In this document: in pieces, positions 52,598 through 60,510 of the stretch
How positions within the stretch are numbered: the stretch's first letter is position 1
Layout: the number at the start of each line of letters is the position of its first letter
Assembly: GCA_038230695.1 (NCBI GenBank)
Contig: JBBRMT010000002.1
Coordinates: 1 to 60,915 of the forward strand
DNA: 60,915 nucleotides
Direction of reading: 5' to 3'
Source: QHBQ01 sp038230695
GTDB taxonomy: Bacteria; Chloroflexota; Chloroflexia; QHBQ01
Made by a program: the position numbers and the translations under genes
The notes under the pieces: model-generated
What the model was told of the DNA's origin: nothing
Seen by the model: only the letters and a program-made list of their open reading frames with translations
Databases searched by the model: none

Positions 52598-53860
52598 ATG
52601 GACCACCGTAACCACAGCAAGATCCGCGTCGTCGTCACCGGGCAGGGGCTACTCAGCCCGATTGGTAACACCATCGAGGAATACTGGCAGAACCTTACCA
52701 ACGGCGTGTCTGGCATTGGCCGCATCACCCAGTTCGACCCCGATGGCATGGCGGTGCAGATTGCGGGCGAGGTCAAGGGCTTTGAGCCGGGCGATTATAT
52801 GGACGAGAAGGCGGCGCGGCGAATGTCGCGCTTCGGTCAGTTCGCGGTAGCAGCGGCCCGTATGGCGTTGGACGATGCCCGCTTCACCATCACCGAGGAC
52901 AACGCCTCCAGCGTAGCGGTGGTGGTCGGCACCGGCGGTGGTGGCATTGGCGATGTCGCCGACGGCGGTATCAACCTGAAGGAACGCGGGCCGCGCAGTA
53001 TCAGCCCCTTCTTCCTGCCCAGCTTCATCGCCAACATGGGCGCGTGCCAGGTTTCCATCCAGTGCGGCGCACGCGGCCCGGTGCTGACCAATGTGGCCGC
53101 CTGCGCCACGGGAATACTCAGCTTTGGCGACGCGCTGCGCCTGCTGCGGGCTGGCGAGGCCGATGTCGCTATCTGCGGCAGCGCGGAGAGCGCCATCCAC
53201 CCGCTGTCGTTCGCATCGTTGAACAATATGGGTGCGTTGTGCAAGACGCGCAACGACGACCCCACCCACGCCAGCCGCCCCTTCGACAAGAACCGTGAGG
53301 GCTTCGTCTACTCCGAGGGTGCGGGGATAATGATTTTGGAGACACTGGAACACGCGATGGCCCGTGATGCCCGCATCATCGCCGAACTGGTTGGCGCGGC
53401 GGCCACCGGCGATGCTTATCACATCAGCGCCCCCGCTCCCAATGGGGTTGGCGCAAGCAACGCGATGAGCCGCGCCCTTATCAATGCGGGACTAACTCCG
53501 CAAGATGTGGATTATGTGGTCGCGCACGGCACTGGCACGCAGCTAAACGATGTTAGCGAGACGGCGGCGATCAAGACCAGCTTCGGCGAACACGCCTACA
53601 AGCTGATGATTAGTTCGCCCAAGAGTATGGTGGGCCACCTGCTGGGGGCAGCCGGGGCGATGAGCGGCGCGGCGGCGGTGATGTCCATCCGCGACGGCAT
53701 TGTGCCGCCCACTACCAACCTCGATACCCCCGACCCAGAGTGCGACCTCGACTATGTGCCAAACGTTAAGCGCGAGACGCAGGTGCGGGTGGCAATGGCG
53801 AACGGTTTCGGCTTCGGTGGGCAGAACGGCGTGGCAATATTCAAGGCGTTCGAGGCGTGA
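52598..53860 (+). CDS. fabF: 3-oxoacyl-ACP synthase II, copy 2
   Basis: 420 residues with GGAGGG before the ATG. Catalytic Cys in NVAACATGILS, His in VVAHGTGTQLND and His in KSMVGHLLGAAG; GTGGGGIG marks the KAS fold. It condenses malonyl-ACP with acyl-ACP. It has its own extended -10 promoter, separate from the fabG-fabD-fabF cluster. It may serve different chain lengths or conditions. Confidence 0.95.
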   Translation: MDHRNHSKIRVVVTGQGLLSPIGNTIEEYWQNLTNGVSGIGRITQFDPDGMAVQIAGEVKGFEPGDYMDEKAARRMSRFGQFAVAAARMALDDARFTITEDNASSVAVVVGTGGGGIGDVADGGINLKERGPRSISPFFLPSFIANMGACQVSIQCGARGPVLTNVAACATGILSFGDALRLLRAGEADVAICGSAESAIHPLSFASLNNMGALCKTRNDDPTHASRPFDKNREGFVYSEGAGIMILETLEHAMARDARIIAELVGAAATGDAYHISAPAPNGVGASNAMSRALINAGLTPQDVDYVVAHGTGTQLNDVSETAAIKTSFGEHAYKLMISSPKSMVGHLLGAAGAMSGAAAVMSIRDGIVPPTTNLDTPDPECDLDYVPNVKRETQVRVAMANGFGFGGQNGVAIFKAFEA

Positions 53861-53863
53861 GGT

Positions 53864-53994
53864 ATGAGGTACGAGGAAATGGTAACTTGTAAACCAAGTT
53901 TTGATCGCAGTGTAGACCCACCCCTAGCCCCTCCCAGCGGGAGGGGAGAACATCACAACCTTTATCTGCAATCTGCAATCTGCAATCTGCAATG
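53864..53994. repeat. HEP and PAL-B repeats filling the gap before the GNAT-sirtuin gene
   Basis: GAGGTAT, GAGGTAC (53864-53878), PAL-B CCCACCCCTAGCCCCTCCC with GGGAGGGG (53918-53948), and four ATCTGCA units (53964-53991) that run directly into the ATG at 53992. Confidence 0.75.
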
Positions 53995-55599
53995 GAGATA
54001 AACTTCGCCAGCGACGCGGAACTCGCCGAAGCCTACTGGCGCAACATGGTGGCGATGTGGCGCACCGACCAGCACAGCGAGGATGCGCGGGGCGCATTCG
54101 CGGTTGTTGACGATGGCGTATTCCTGCGTATCTACAGCCACCTGCCCCAGTTCTGGCGGCACCAGGCGTTGCTGGTCAACGACACGTTGAGAGAATCGGA
54201 GTACATCACCGCGGTGGCTGCGCTAGTGGCCGATTTTCAGGGGCGTAGCGCCCCGCTGGGTGTGGCGGTTGGCCCCGGTGGGGAGCCGCGAGCGAACAAT
54301 GCGTTGGCGTTGCAAGGCTTTCGCCGCCGCAGCCTGGGCCTGGCGATGGGCCGCGACCTCGACCCCGCCGACTTGCCCACCAACCCCACGCCGCCAGGTT
54401 TGGTGGTAAGCCGCACCAGCGAATATATCGAACTGGCCGTCGCCCGCGCCATTATCAGCGAGGTGTTCGATACGCCGCTGCTGATACGCAACTATCTGGT
54501 TGACGATCTTCCTTATGCCCCCTATATTGCAGAATTGGACGGTGTGGCTGTCGCCGCCGCGACCATGGTGCCGAGCGATGGCATTGCTGGTATCTACAGC
54601 GTTGCCACCCTGCCGCCCTATCGTGGGCGCGGCATTGCCACCGCGATGCTGGATAAGATCATAACCGACGCGACCACGATGGGCCTGCGCGTCGCCGTCC
54701 TCGGCTGCTTCCCGCTGATGGTGCGCCATTATCAGCGCAGCGGCTTTCGCGTGGTCGGCACCCCGGTTGGCTACCTGATGGAAGTGTTACGCCTCATGTT
54801 CGACCCTGCCGATGATTGCACCCTGATAGACGTGATAGAGCGGCTGGCCGCAATGGTTAAGGCTGCCCGCCGCGTAGTAATGCTCACCGGCGCGGGAATA
54901 AGCACAGAATCGGGCATCCCTGACTTTCGCAGCCCAGGTGGGCTGTGGGATACCTACCGCCCCATTCACTATGTTGACTATATGCGTAAACCAGCGGTGC
55001 GCTCTGAGTTTTGGAGCCGCAGCCATGTCACTGTCCCCCTTTTTGCCAATGCCCAGCCCAATGCCGCTCACTATGCCGTTGCCGCAATGCAGCAAGCGGG
55101 CCAGATTGACGCGCTAATCACTCAGAACGTGGATGGTTTGCATCAGCGGGCTGGCTCACCCGATGTGCTGGAGCTACACGGCAGTTACCTGTGGGTGCGC
55201 TGCACCATCTGCTCGATGCGCTGCACCCGCATAGAGGTCCATCAGCGCATGGCGTTGCTTAACTCGGCAGCAGAAATTGCCGCTGGCACCCCCGCTGTAC
55301 CGAACTGCACGGCCTGTGGTGGCCTGCTCAAGCCCGATGTGGTTTTCTTCGGCGAGAATGTGCCTGCCGATATTACCAATGCAGCAATCAGCATTGCCCA
55401 GTCTGCCGATTTGTTCCTGGTAGTCGGATCGTCGCTGGCGGTTTACTCCGGTTATCGCCTGCCGCTACGGGCAATTGAAGCTGGAGCGCACCTGGCGCTG
55501 GTTAATCTCGGCCCCACCCGCATTGATAACCGCGCCGATCTGCTGCTACGCTGCCGCGCAGGCGTGGCCCTTCCCCTAGTGGCGGCGCGGGTTTGCTGA
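53992..55599 (+). CDS. GNAT acetyltransferase - Sir2 deacetylase fusion
   Basis: 535 residues joining two opposing activities. Residues ~1-265 are GNAT-like, with the acetyl-CoA loop VATLPPYRGRGIATAMLDKI and the terminal MVRHYQRSGFRVVG. Residues ~285-535 are a sirtuin: GAGISTESGIPDFRS (~300), ITQNVDGLHQRAG with the NAD-site Asn-Asp, catalytic His in LELHGS, zinc cysteines in CTIC (~403) and NCTACGG (~438), VVFFGENVP, and VVGSSLAVYSG. NAD-dependent deacylation plus acetylation in one chain suggests a self-contained protein-acetylation switch. No ribosome-binding site is visible because HEP repeats abut the ATG; a later ATG (~54043) would truncate the GNAT half. Confidence 0.88.
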   Translation: MEINFASDAELAEAYWRNMVAMWRTDQHSEDARGAFAVVDDGVFLRIYSHLPQFWRHQALLVNDTLRESEYITAVAALVADFQGRSAPLGVAVGPGGEPRANNALALQGFRRRSLGLAMGRDLDPADLPTNPTPPGLVVSRTSEYIELAVARAIISEVFDTPLLIRNYLVDDLPYAPYIAELDGVAVAAATMVPSDGIAGIYSVATLPPYRGRGIATAMLDKIITDATTMGLRVAVLGCFPLMVRHYQRSGFRVVGTPVGYLMEVLRLMFDPADDCTLIDVIERLAAMVKAARRVVMLTGAGISTESGIPDFRSPGGLWDTYRPIHYVDYMRKPAVRSEFWSRSHVTVPLFANAQPNAAHYAVAAMQQAGQIDALITQNVDGLHQRAGSPDVLELHGSYLWVRCTICSMRCTRIEVHQRMALLNSAAEIAAGTPAVPNCTACGGLLKPDVVFFGENVPADITNAAISIAQSADLFLVVGSSLAVYSGYRLPLRAIEAGAHLALVNLGPTRIDNRADLLLRCRAGVALPLVAARVC

Positions 55600-55600
55600 C

Positions 55601-55629
55601 TTGACATTTTCTTCATCTTGGGCTATGAT
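55601..55629 (+). promoter_or_regulatory. sigma-70 promoter of the SnoaL-like pair
   Basis: TTGACA (55601-55606), 17-bp spacer, TATGAT (55624-55629), 47 bases before the first SnoaL-like gene. Confidence 0.7.
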
Positions 55630-55675
55630 AGTAACAGTGGTGGCGATGAATCTACGATGCTGAGGGAGTAGTAGG

Positions 55676-56101
55676 ATGATGATTGAAGATAACCGTAAAG
55701 TAGCAAGGGACTTCTTCGCGGCGCTCAATGCTCATGACCTTGATGCAATGGACCGTCTTCGCACCTCCGAGTTCCAGAGCGATGCCACACCTGGTAGGAT
55801 GGACATCGAGCGCAATCGCCGTTATATTGAGAATCTGATCAGCGGCTTCCCCGACCTGTGCTTCAAGATTAACCTGACGGTGGCCCAGGGCGATTATGTG
55901 GTAGTGGATTGGGCGGCGGAGGGGACGCATCAAGGAGCGTTTCACACCCCATCGGGAGCCTCGATCGCGCCAACCGGACGGACGGCAAAGATGGTGGGCA
56001 GCCACACCTTTGAGCTAAAGGACGGCAAGATCACCCATAGTTGGTTCTTCACTGATACGGCTAGTTTGTTGGCACAGTTGGGGTTGATGCCTCCGATATA
56101 G
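55676..56101 (+). CDS. SnoaL-like (ester cyclase) protein, copy 1
   Basis: 141 residues of the NTF2-like SnoaL fold: EDNRKVARDFFAALNAHDLD, LISGFPDLCFKINLTVAQGD, VVVDWAAEGTHQGAFHTPSG, and GRTAKMVGSHTFELKDGKIT. Family members include polyketide cyclases and many uncharacterised detoxification proteins. It is the first of two tandem copies under one promoter. GAGGGAG precedes the start; either of two adjacent ATGs could be used. Confidence 0.85.
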   Translation: MMIEDNRKVARDFFAALNAHDLDAMDRLRTSEFQSDATPGRMDIERNRRYIENLISGFPDLCFKINLTVAQGDYVVVDWAAEGTHQGAFHTPSGASIAPTGRTAKMVGSHTFELKDGKITHSWFFTDTASLLAQLGLMPPI

Positions 56102-56131
56102 CACACGCACTGCGGTTGGAGTTGAGCAAAC

Positions 56132-56563
56132 ATGACAAGCATCATCGAGGATAACGTCAAGGTTGTAGAGACATTCTTTGCCGCCCTTAATGACCATGAC
56201 CTGAACCGCATGGATCAGTTGCGTGCCACCAGCTTCGAGGGCGGCACCATTGCTGGAACGATGAACGCCGAGCGCATCCATCGCTATAACGAGACGCTGA
56301 TCACTGGCTTCCCCGACCTTCACCTCGATATAAACCTGACTGTCGCCGAGGGTGACTATGTGGTGGCGAATTGGACGCTTACTGGTACACATACCGGTAT
56401 GTTTCGCACCCCTTCCCGCGTTGCCATCCCCCCCAGCGGCAGGTCAGCAACGATGGTAGGTAGCCATACCTTCGAGATTAAAAATGGTCGGATAGTGCGC
56501 GATTGGTTCTACACCGACATGGTCAGCCTGCTCTCCCAGATGGGTTTGATGCCACCGATGTAG
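56132..56563 (+). CDS. SnoaL-like (ester cyclase) protein, copy 2
   Basis: 143 residues, clearly a duplicate of the preceding gene (FFAALNDHDLNRMDQLRATS, ETLITGFPDLHLDINLTVAE, TGMFRTPSRVAIPPSGRSAT). GGAG precedes the ATG. Its last 41 bases overlap the convergent antiporter gene. Both copies keep the His and Asp positions of the pocket (TH.G.F and WF.TD), so both are probably active. Confidence 0.85.
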   Translation: MTSIIEDNVKVVETFFAALNDHDLNRMDQLRATSFEGGTIAGTMNAERIHRYNETLITGFPDLHLDINLTVAEGDYVVANWTLTGTHTGMFRTPSRVAIPPSGRSATMVGSHTFEIKNGRIVRDWFYTDMVSLLSQMGLMPPM

Positions 56564-58193
56564 GTTCTTCAACACGCTGTCCCCCTTGCATATTTTCTCT
56601 TGTTGCACTTACCCACCCAATCCCATGCCTGGTTTCCGGTTCGCTAAGTGCCTGCAACTCTCTGTCCAATTCGCCGATTAGTTCGCGCTGCACTGCGTTT
56701 GAGATTGTCCCTCGTGCCAGCAGGGTGCGTAGGGTGTTCTTCTCGACCTGCAGCAACTGGCGGCGGGCGGCTAGCTGCTCCTGAGCCAGCAAATCTTCGT
56801 TGATCGCTTGCAGCAAGTGAATCTTCAGCCGCAGCTCGCGCTCTCTTGCGTCGTACTCCTCGACCAATCGTGCTACCACCTCGCGGCTAACCTGGCCCTG
56901 CTCCAGCATCCTTTGCAACTGCCGTCGCGCCGCAGTTACACTCTGCAACAATCCATAAGCCCGCTCGTATTCAAGCTGCTGTTTGCCTGTTGGTGTTGCC
57001 AGCCCCAGACGGCGCAGGATGGGGAGGATGGTCAGTCCCTGGCCCAGCAATGAGAAGAGGATGACCCCGAAGGTCATATTTAGCAGTTGCTGGTACATCG
57101 CAGTTGAGACTAGTGTAGTAGGGATACTCAGCACCATCGCCAGGGCCAACGCCCCGCGCAAACCACCCCAGGTAATTATCACCAGCCAGCGGCCAGGCAA
57201 AGGCTGGCCGATGCGCTTCAGCAGTAGCCAGTTCAACCCGCCAATCACCAATCCCCGCGCCAGCAGAGTGCCGACCGCCGCAACCACAATTGGTACGGAG
57301 TACCGGAGCAGCACGCCTATATCCGCCTGCAAGCCAATCAGAATGAAGATGAGCGAGTTGGCAATGAAGCCGAGCAGATCCCAGGTGTAATTGACCGCCA
57401 CGCGGGTAGAGGGCGACATCCCGTGGGCCTTGCCGAAGTTGCCCACCACCAGCCCGGCGGCGACTACCGCAGTTACGCCGCTTACGTGCAGCCCTTCGCT
57501 GATTAGATAGGTGCCATAGGCCAGCACCAGAGTAATGACCGTCTCCACCAGATGGTCGTCAATGCGGGCGAGAAACAGTGAACAGAGCAGGCCGAGCAGC
57601 CCACCCACTACTAGCCCGCCGATGGTTAGCAACGCGAACTGGGCGACCCCCTGCGCCAGGTTAAACGTGCCGCTGCCCAGCATCCCCAGGATGATACTGA
57701 AGGCGACCAGGCTTGTGCCATCGTTGAACAGGCTCTCGCCCTCGACAATCGCCGTCAGGCGAGGCGCAGTTCCCAGTTGGCGGAAGGTTGCCAGCACCGC
57801 AATCGGGTCGGTGGCAGCGACTATTGCGCCAAACAGGAAGGCAACCGCCCAGTCTAGCCCCAGCATATAATGCACAGCCAGCCCCACCAGACCCATAGTC
57901 AGCAGCACGCCAAACACTGCCAGCACGGTGACGGTGCGGATGTCGTCACGCAGGCGGCTGAAATCGAGGTTGTATGCGCCCTCGAACAGCAGCGCGGGTA
58001 GGAAGATGAACAGGATCAGGTCACTGGTGAGCGGCACGGATAGTCCGCTAGTAAATGAGTCGGGCAGCAGCGCGATCGCCAGGCCGGTAAGCACCAGCGC
58101 GATGGTGTAGGGTAGGCGGATGTACTTGGTGGCAATCGCCACTGCGCTGATAACGAGCATCAGCCAGAGAGCATGGGTCAACGCATCGCTCAT
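56523..58193 (-). CDS. CPA1-type Na+/H+ antiporter
   Basis: 556 residues: about 12 membrane helices over the first 390 residues, then a ~160-residue cytoplasmic helical tail. The ion-binding Asp pair region is ATDPIAVLATFRQLG (~150-165). EGESLFNDGTSLVAFSIILG (~170) is the NhaP/NHE signature, and FLPALLFEGAYNLDF is near residue 68. Exchanges sodium for protons for pH and sodium tolerance. GAGAGGAAAAAAG precedes the ATG. The tail may sense regulators. Confidence 0.92.
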   Translation of the reverse strand: MSDALTHALWLMLVISAVAIATKYIRLPYTIALVLTGLAIALLPDSFTSGLSVPLTSDLILFIFLPALLFEGAYNLDFSRLRDDIRTVTVLAVFGVLLTMGLVGLAVHYMLGLDWAVAFLFGAIVAATDPIAVLATFRQLGTAPRLTAIVEGESLFNDGTSLVAFSIILGMLGSGTFNLAQGVAQFALLTIGGLVVGGLLGLLCSLFLARIDDHLVETVITLVLAYGTYLISEGLHVSGVTAVVAAGLVVGNFGKAHGMSPSTRVAVNYTWDLLGFIANSLIFILIGLQADIGVLLRYSVPIVVAAVGTLLARGLVIGGLNWLLLKRIGQPLPGRWLVIITWGGLRGALALAMVLSIPTTLVSTAMYQQLLNMTFGVILFSLLGQGLTILPILRRLGLATPTGKQQLEYERAYGLLQSVTAARRQLQRMLEQGQVSREVVARLVEEYDARERELRLKIHLLQAINEDLLAQEQLAARRQLLQVEKNTLRTLLARGTISNAVQRELIGELDRELQALSEPETRHGIGWVSATRENMQGGQRVEEPTSVASNPSGRAG

Positions 58194-58208
58194 CTTTTTT
58201 CCTCTCGT

Positions 58209-58232
58209 TGGGCGAGTGCAACCCGCCCCTAC
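58209..58232. repeat. PAL-A repeat
   Basis: TTGGGCGAGTGCAACCCGCC and CCTAC: stem GGGCG/CGCCC, upstream of the antiporter gene. Confidence 0.7.
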
Positions 58233-58374
58233 AACATCAACTCTGATTCAGCCAGCGGCATCTATGCCCCTGCTGCTCCTTCACCTACTTGCAACTTCTG
58301 ATTATAACGCAACTGCGCGTTATATACAACGTCAGTGCAATGTGGTAGGATATAGCGGTAGCAGGCGACAAAAG

Positions 58375-58402
58375 CCCTCTTCCACTGGAAGAGGGTTGGT
58401 GA
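58375..58402. repeat. PAL-B repeat
   Basis: CCCTCTTCC-ACT-GGAAGAGGG followed by TTGGTGAGGG, the reverse-oriented flank of the family. Perfect nine-base stem. Confidence 0.7.
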
Positions 58403-58469
58403 GGGAGAATCTCGAAGCGCGTCCATGCTTATCAGTAGTTACATGGCGATTAACCTGAAGGAGAACAAA

Positions 58470-58748
58470 ATGTTTAGGATACCGAAGTTGCTGGCGGGCA
58501 TGGTTGCTGCGATTGTCGGCAGCGTAATCGGCGACCTGCTATATGCCCAGCGTGATGCCGAGCATCCCCAGGGTGAGGTGATCGCCGCGCTGACCCCGGC
58601 GCAGATAGTTCCCTGCTTCATGATCGTCGTCCTAGCAGGTCGCGTGACTAAGGGCAACCTGCGGGCGATGCTCGGCAGCGGGCTGCTGGCTGGCATCGGC
58701 ACCAGCCTGGCTTATGGCGCGGAGGCGAAGGCGGGGATGAAGAAATAG
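58470..58748 (+). CDS. small membrane protein
   Basis: 92 residues from ATG 58470 with AAGGAG upstream. Two hydrophobic segments (LLAGMVAAIVGSVIGDLLYA, QIVPCFMIVVLAGRVTKGN) and a Gly-rich third (MLGSGLLAGIGTSLAYGAEA). Its stop codon directly abuts the stop of the convergent Asn/Gly-rich protein gene. No family recognised. Confidence 0.65.
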   Translation: MFRIPKLLAGMVAAIVGSVIGDLLYAQRDAEHPQGEVIAALTPAQIVPCFMIVVLAGRVTKGNLRAMLGSGLLAGIGTSLAYGAEAKAGMKK

Positions 58749-59453
58749 CTAGCCAATGTCCAATCCTGCACGGTCTGCGATAGCCTGCAGAGTGGCCTGC
58801 TCCTTGCGCGTATCAGCGCTCATCTCGCCGAAATCGTACAGCGCATCGCGTAGCACACCGCCGACTATGTTGGAGTCAATCTGCCCGTTGCGTAGCGACT
58901 GGATCGCCTTATTCAACAGGGTGCGTACCTGATTGCGCTCCTCGTTACTGATGTCCTGGCGGTCGAACAGGCTGTTGCTGAGTTGCAGCAACGCTGCGGA
59001 CATCGCTCTTGCTTGAGGAGCGACAGCAGCTGCGTTGCCTGCTGCATAGCTTTGATTGATGCCACTGCCAACCGCAACATTACCTTGATTGTTGCTGATG
59101 TCGCCAGCGCGGATGTTGGTCTGGCTGCCGCTACCGCTGTTCACCCCACCCTGCACCCCACCGTAATTGTGTACGCCTCCCTGCACCCCACCATAATCAT
59201 TGATGCCGCCGCTGCCAGTGCTAACGTTGCGGTTGCCGATAAACTGGTCGCGGCCTGAGTTGAACTGGCTGCCGGTCACGTTGTTCTGCGTGCCGGTCAC
59301 GTTGTTCTGCGTACCCTCGATGTTGTTGGTCGCGCTATTGTCATTGAAGTCGCCTCCGAAAGAAGCCTTGCCCGGCACATTGACCTGGCCGAAGCCGCCG
59401 CTGATGCCACCTTGCTGTCCCGCGTTGTCCTTGTTACCTTGATCCTCGCTCAT
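58749..59453 (-). CDS. Asn/Gly/Gln-rich repeat protein with helical C-terminus
   Basis: 234 residues. The first ~140 are almost free of hydrophobic runs and built from short repeats (EGTQNNVTGTQNNVTG, DYGGVQGGVHNYGGVQGGVN, GSGSQTNIRAGDISNNQGN), compatible with a stacked beta-solenoid. The last ~85 are helical and charged (SNSLFDRQDISNEERNQVRT, LNKAIQSLRNGQ). Similar N/G repeats occur as N-terminal platforms in signalling or effector-associated proteins, but I cannot name the family. No signal peptide, hence cytosolic. GAGGAG precedes the ATG. Confidence 0.7.
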   Translation of the reverse strand: MSEDQGNKDNAGQQGGISGGFGQVNVPGKASFGGDFNDNSATNNIEGTQNNVTGTQNNVTGSQFNSGRDQFIGNRNVSTGSGGINDYGGVQGGVHNYGGVQGGVNSGSGSQTNIRAGDISNNQGNVAVGSGINQSYAAGNAAAVAPQARAMSAALLQLSNSLFDRQDISNEERNQVRTLLNKAIQSLRNGQIDSNIVGGVLRDALYDFGEMSADTRKEQATLQAIADRAGLDIG

Positions 59454-59497
59454 CTCAAGTCTCCTCGTCTTTGGCTGACAAAATTAGATGCCTTACA

Positions 59498-59513
59498 GCT
59501 CTCATGTGAGAGC
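59498..59513. promoter_or_regulatory. 16-bp palindrome in the divergent sufR region
   Basis: GCTCTCATGTGAGAGC: perfect seven-base arms around TG, between the divergent repeat-protein gene and the sufR-like gene. Candidate operator. Confidence 0.4.
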
Positions 59514-59698
59514 GTACATCAATCACTTTCGCTTGTCAAGGGGCAGAAGGAAATATGATTGTCGCAAGCAGTTGATTTAGTAAGGTTATGGTAAGGAGGG
59601 ACAAAAAACAGCTTATCCTGTAAAAAGTTTGACTCAGGGTTGCAGATTATGGTAAAATATACAAAGGTACAAGCAGTGAACGGAAGGGAAGGTGTGGG

Positions 59699-60427
59699 TT
59701 GATCGAGAGCGACGAAGAGCATGGTACGCGACGGCGCGGTGGCGATGTGGCCCTGGCGGGACACGACTCGGCGCGACTGGCGATGCTGCGGCTGATCCAG
59801 CGCAAGGGCGAAGCCACGGTCAAGGAGCTGGAGCAGGAGCTAGGCCGCACTACCACCGCCGTGCGCGAACAACTGACCGCCCTGCAGGCCGACGGTTATA
59901 TCATTGCCACGCGGGTGAAGGTCAAAGGTGAGCTAGGCCGCCCCTACTTCGTCTACGCGCTGACCGACAAGGGTCAGGAACTATTCCCCAAAGAGTATGG
60001 CGACCTGACCAATCTGCTGCTCGAAGAGATACTCGAACTCGATGGCCGCGACAAGCTCGATCTGCTCTTGCAGCGGGTTAGCGATCGCGCTGCCGCCAAG
60101 TATGCCGCCGGCATTGACAGCGCCCAGCATCTACTCGACCGCCTGAACAACCTCGCCGCGCTACTTAGCGACAAGGGGATGCCCATCGAAGTGCAGCAGC
60201 GCGGTAGTGTGATGATGATCCACTCCGCATCCTGCCCATACTTTGCGGTTGCCCAGCGTCACCGCGAGATTTGCGACATGGAACAGCGGATGCTCGGTCA
60301 GGCGCTTGGCTCGTCGGTGCAACTGACAGGCTGTGTGCTAGATGGCAACCACGGTTGCGATTTTGTGGTGGGCAGGCCAGTGGAGTTGCTGCAACCAGGT
60401 CAGGCCATTCAACCAAAGAATGATTGA
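59699..60427 (+). CDS. sufR: SufR-like iron-sulfur regulator
   Basis: 242 residues from TTG 59699 (AAGGGAAGG upstream). A DeoR/ArsR-type winged helix (LRLIQRKGEATVKELEQELG, TTTAVREQLTALQADGYI, ELGRPYFVYALTDKG) is followed by a dimer/sensor domain. Cysteines in SCPYFAVAQRHREICDMEQ and GCVLDGNHGCDF match the SufR arrangement for a [4Fe-4S] cluster. SufR represses the suf operon when clusters are sufficient. sufC follows directly, so this is a regulator plus target layout. Confidence 0.88.
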   Translation: MIESDEEHGTRRRGGDVALAGHDSARLAMLRLIQRKGEATVKELEQELGRTTTAVREQLTALQADGYIIATRVKVKGELGRPYFVYALTDKGQELFPKEYGDLTNLLLEEILELDGRDKLDLLLQRVSDRAAAKYAAGIDSAQHLLDRLNNLAALLSDKGMPIEVQQRGSVMMIHSASCPYFAVAQRHREICDMEQRMLGQALGSSVQLTGCVLDGNHGCDFVVGRPVELLQPGQAIQPKND

Positions 60428-60438
60428 GGTGGGATACG

Positions 60439-60472
60439 GACCCACCCCCAGCCCTTCCCGGTGGGAGGGGAG
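60439..60472. repeat. PAL-B repeat between sufR and sufC
   Basis: CCCACCCCCAGCCCTTCCC then GTGGGAGGGG, in the 83-bp gap. Confidence 0.7.
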
Positions 60473-60510
60473 ATGGCAAGTCTGCAAATATAAAGGAGTG
60501 TAAGCGCATA

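Noticed and set aside
53992..55599. GNAT and sirtuin as two separate genes
   Set aside because: The frame is continuous with no stop, internal ribosome-binding site or clear start between the domains, so a fusion is the simpler reading.
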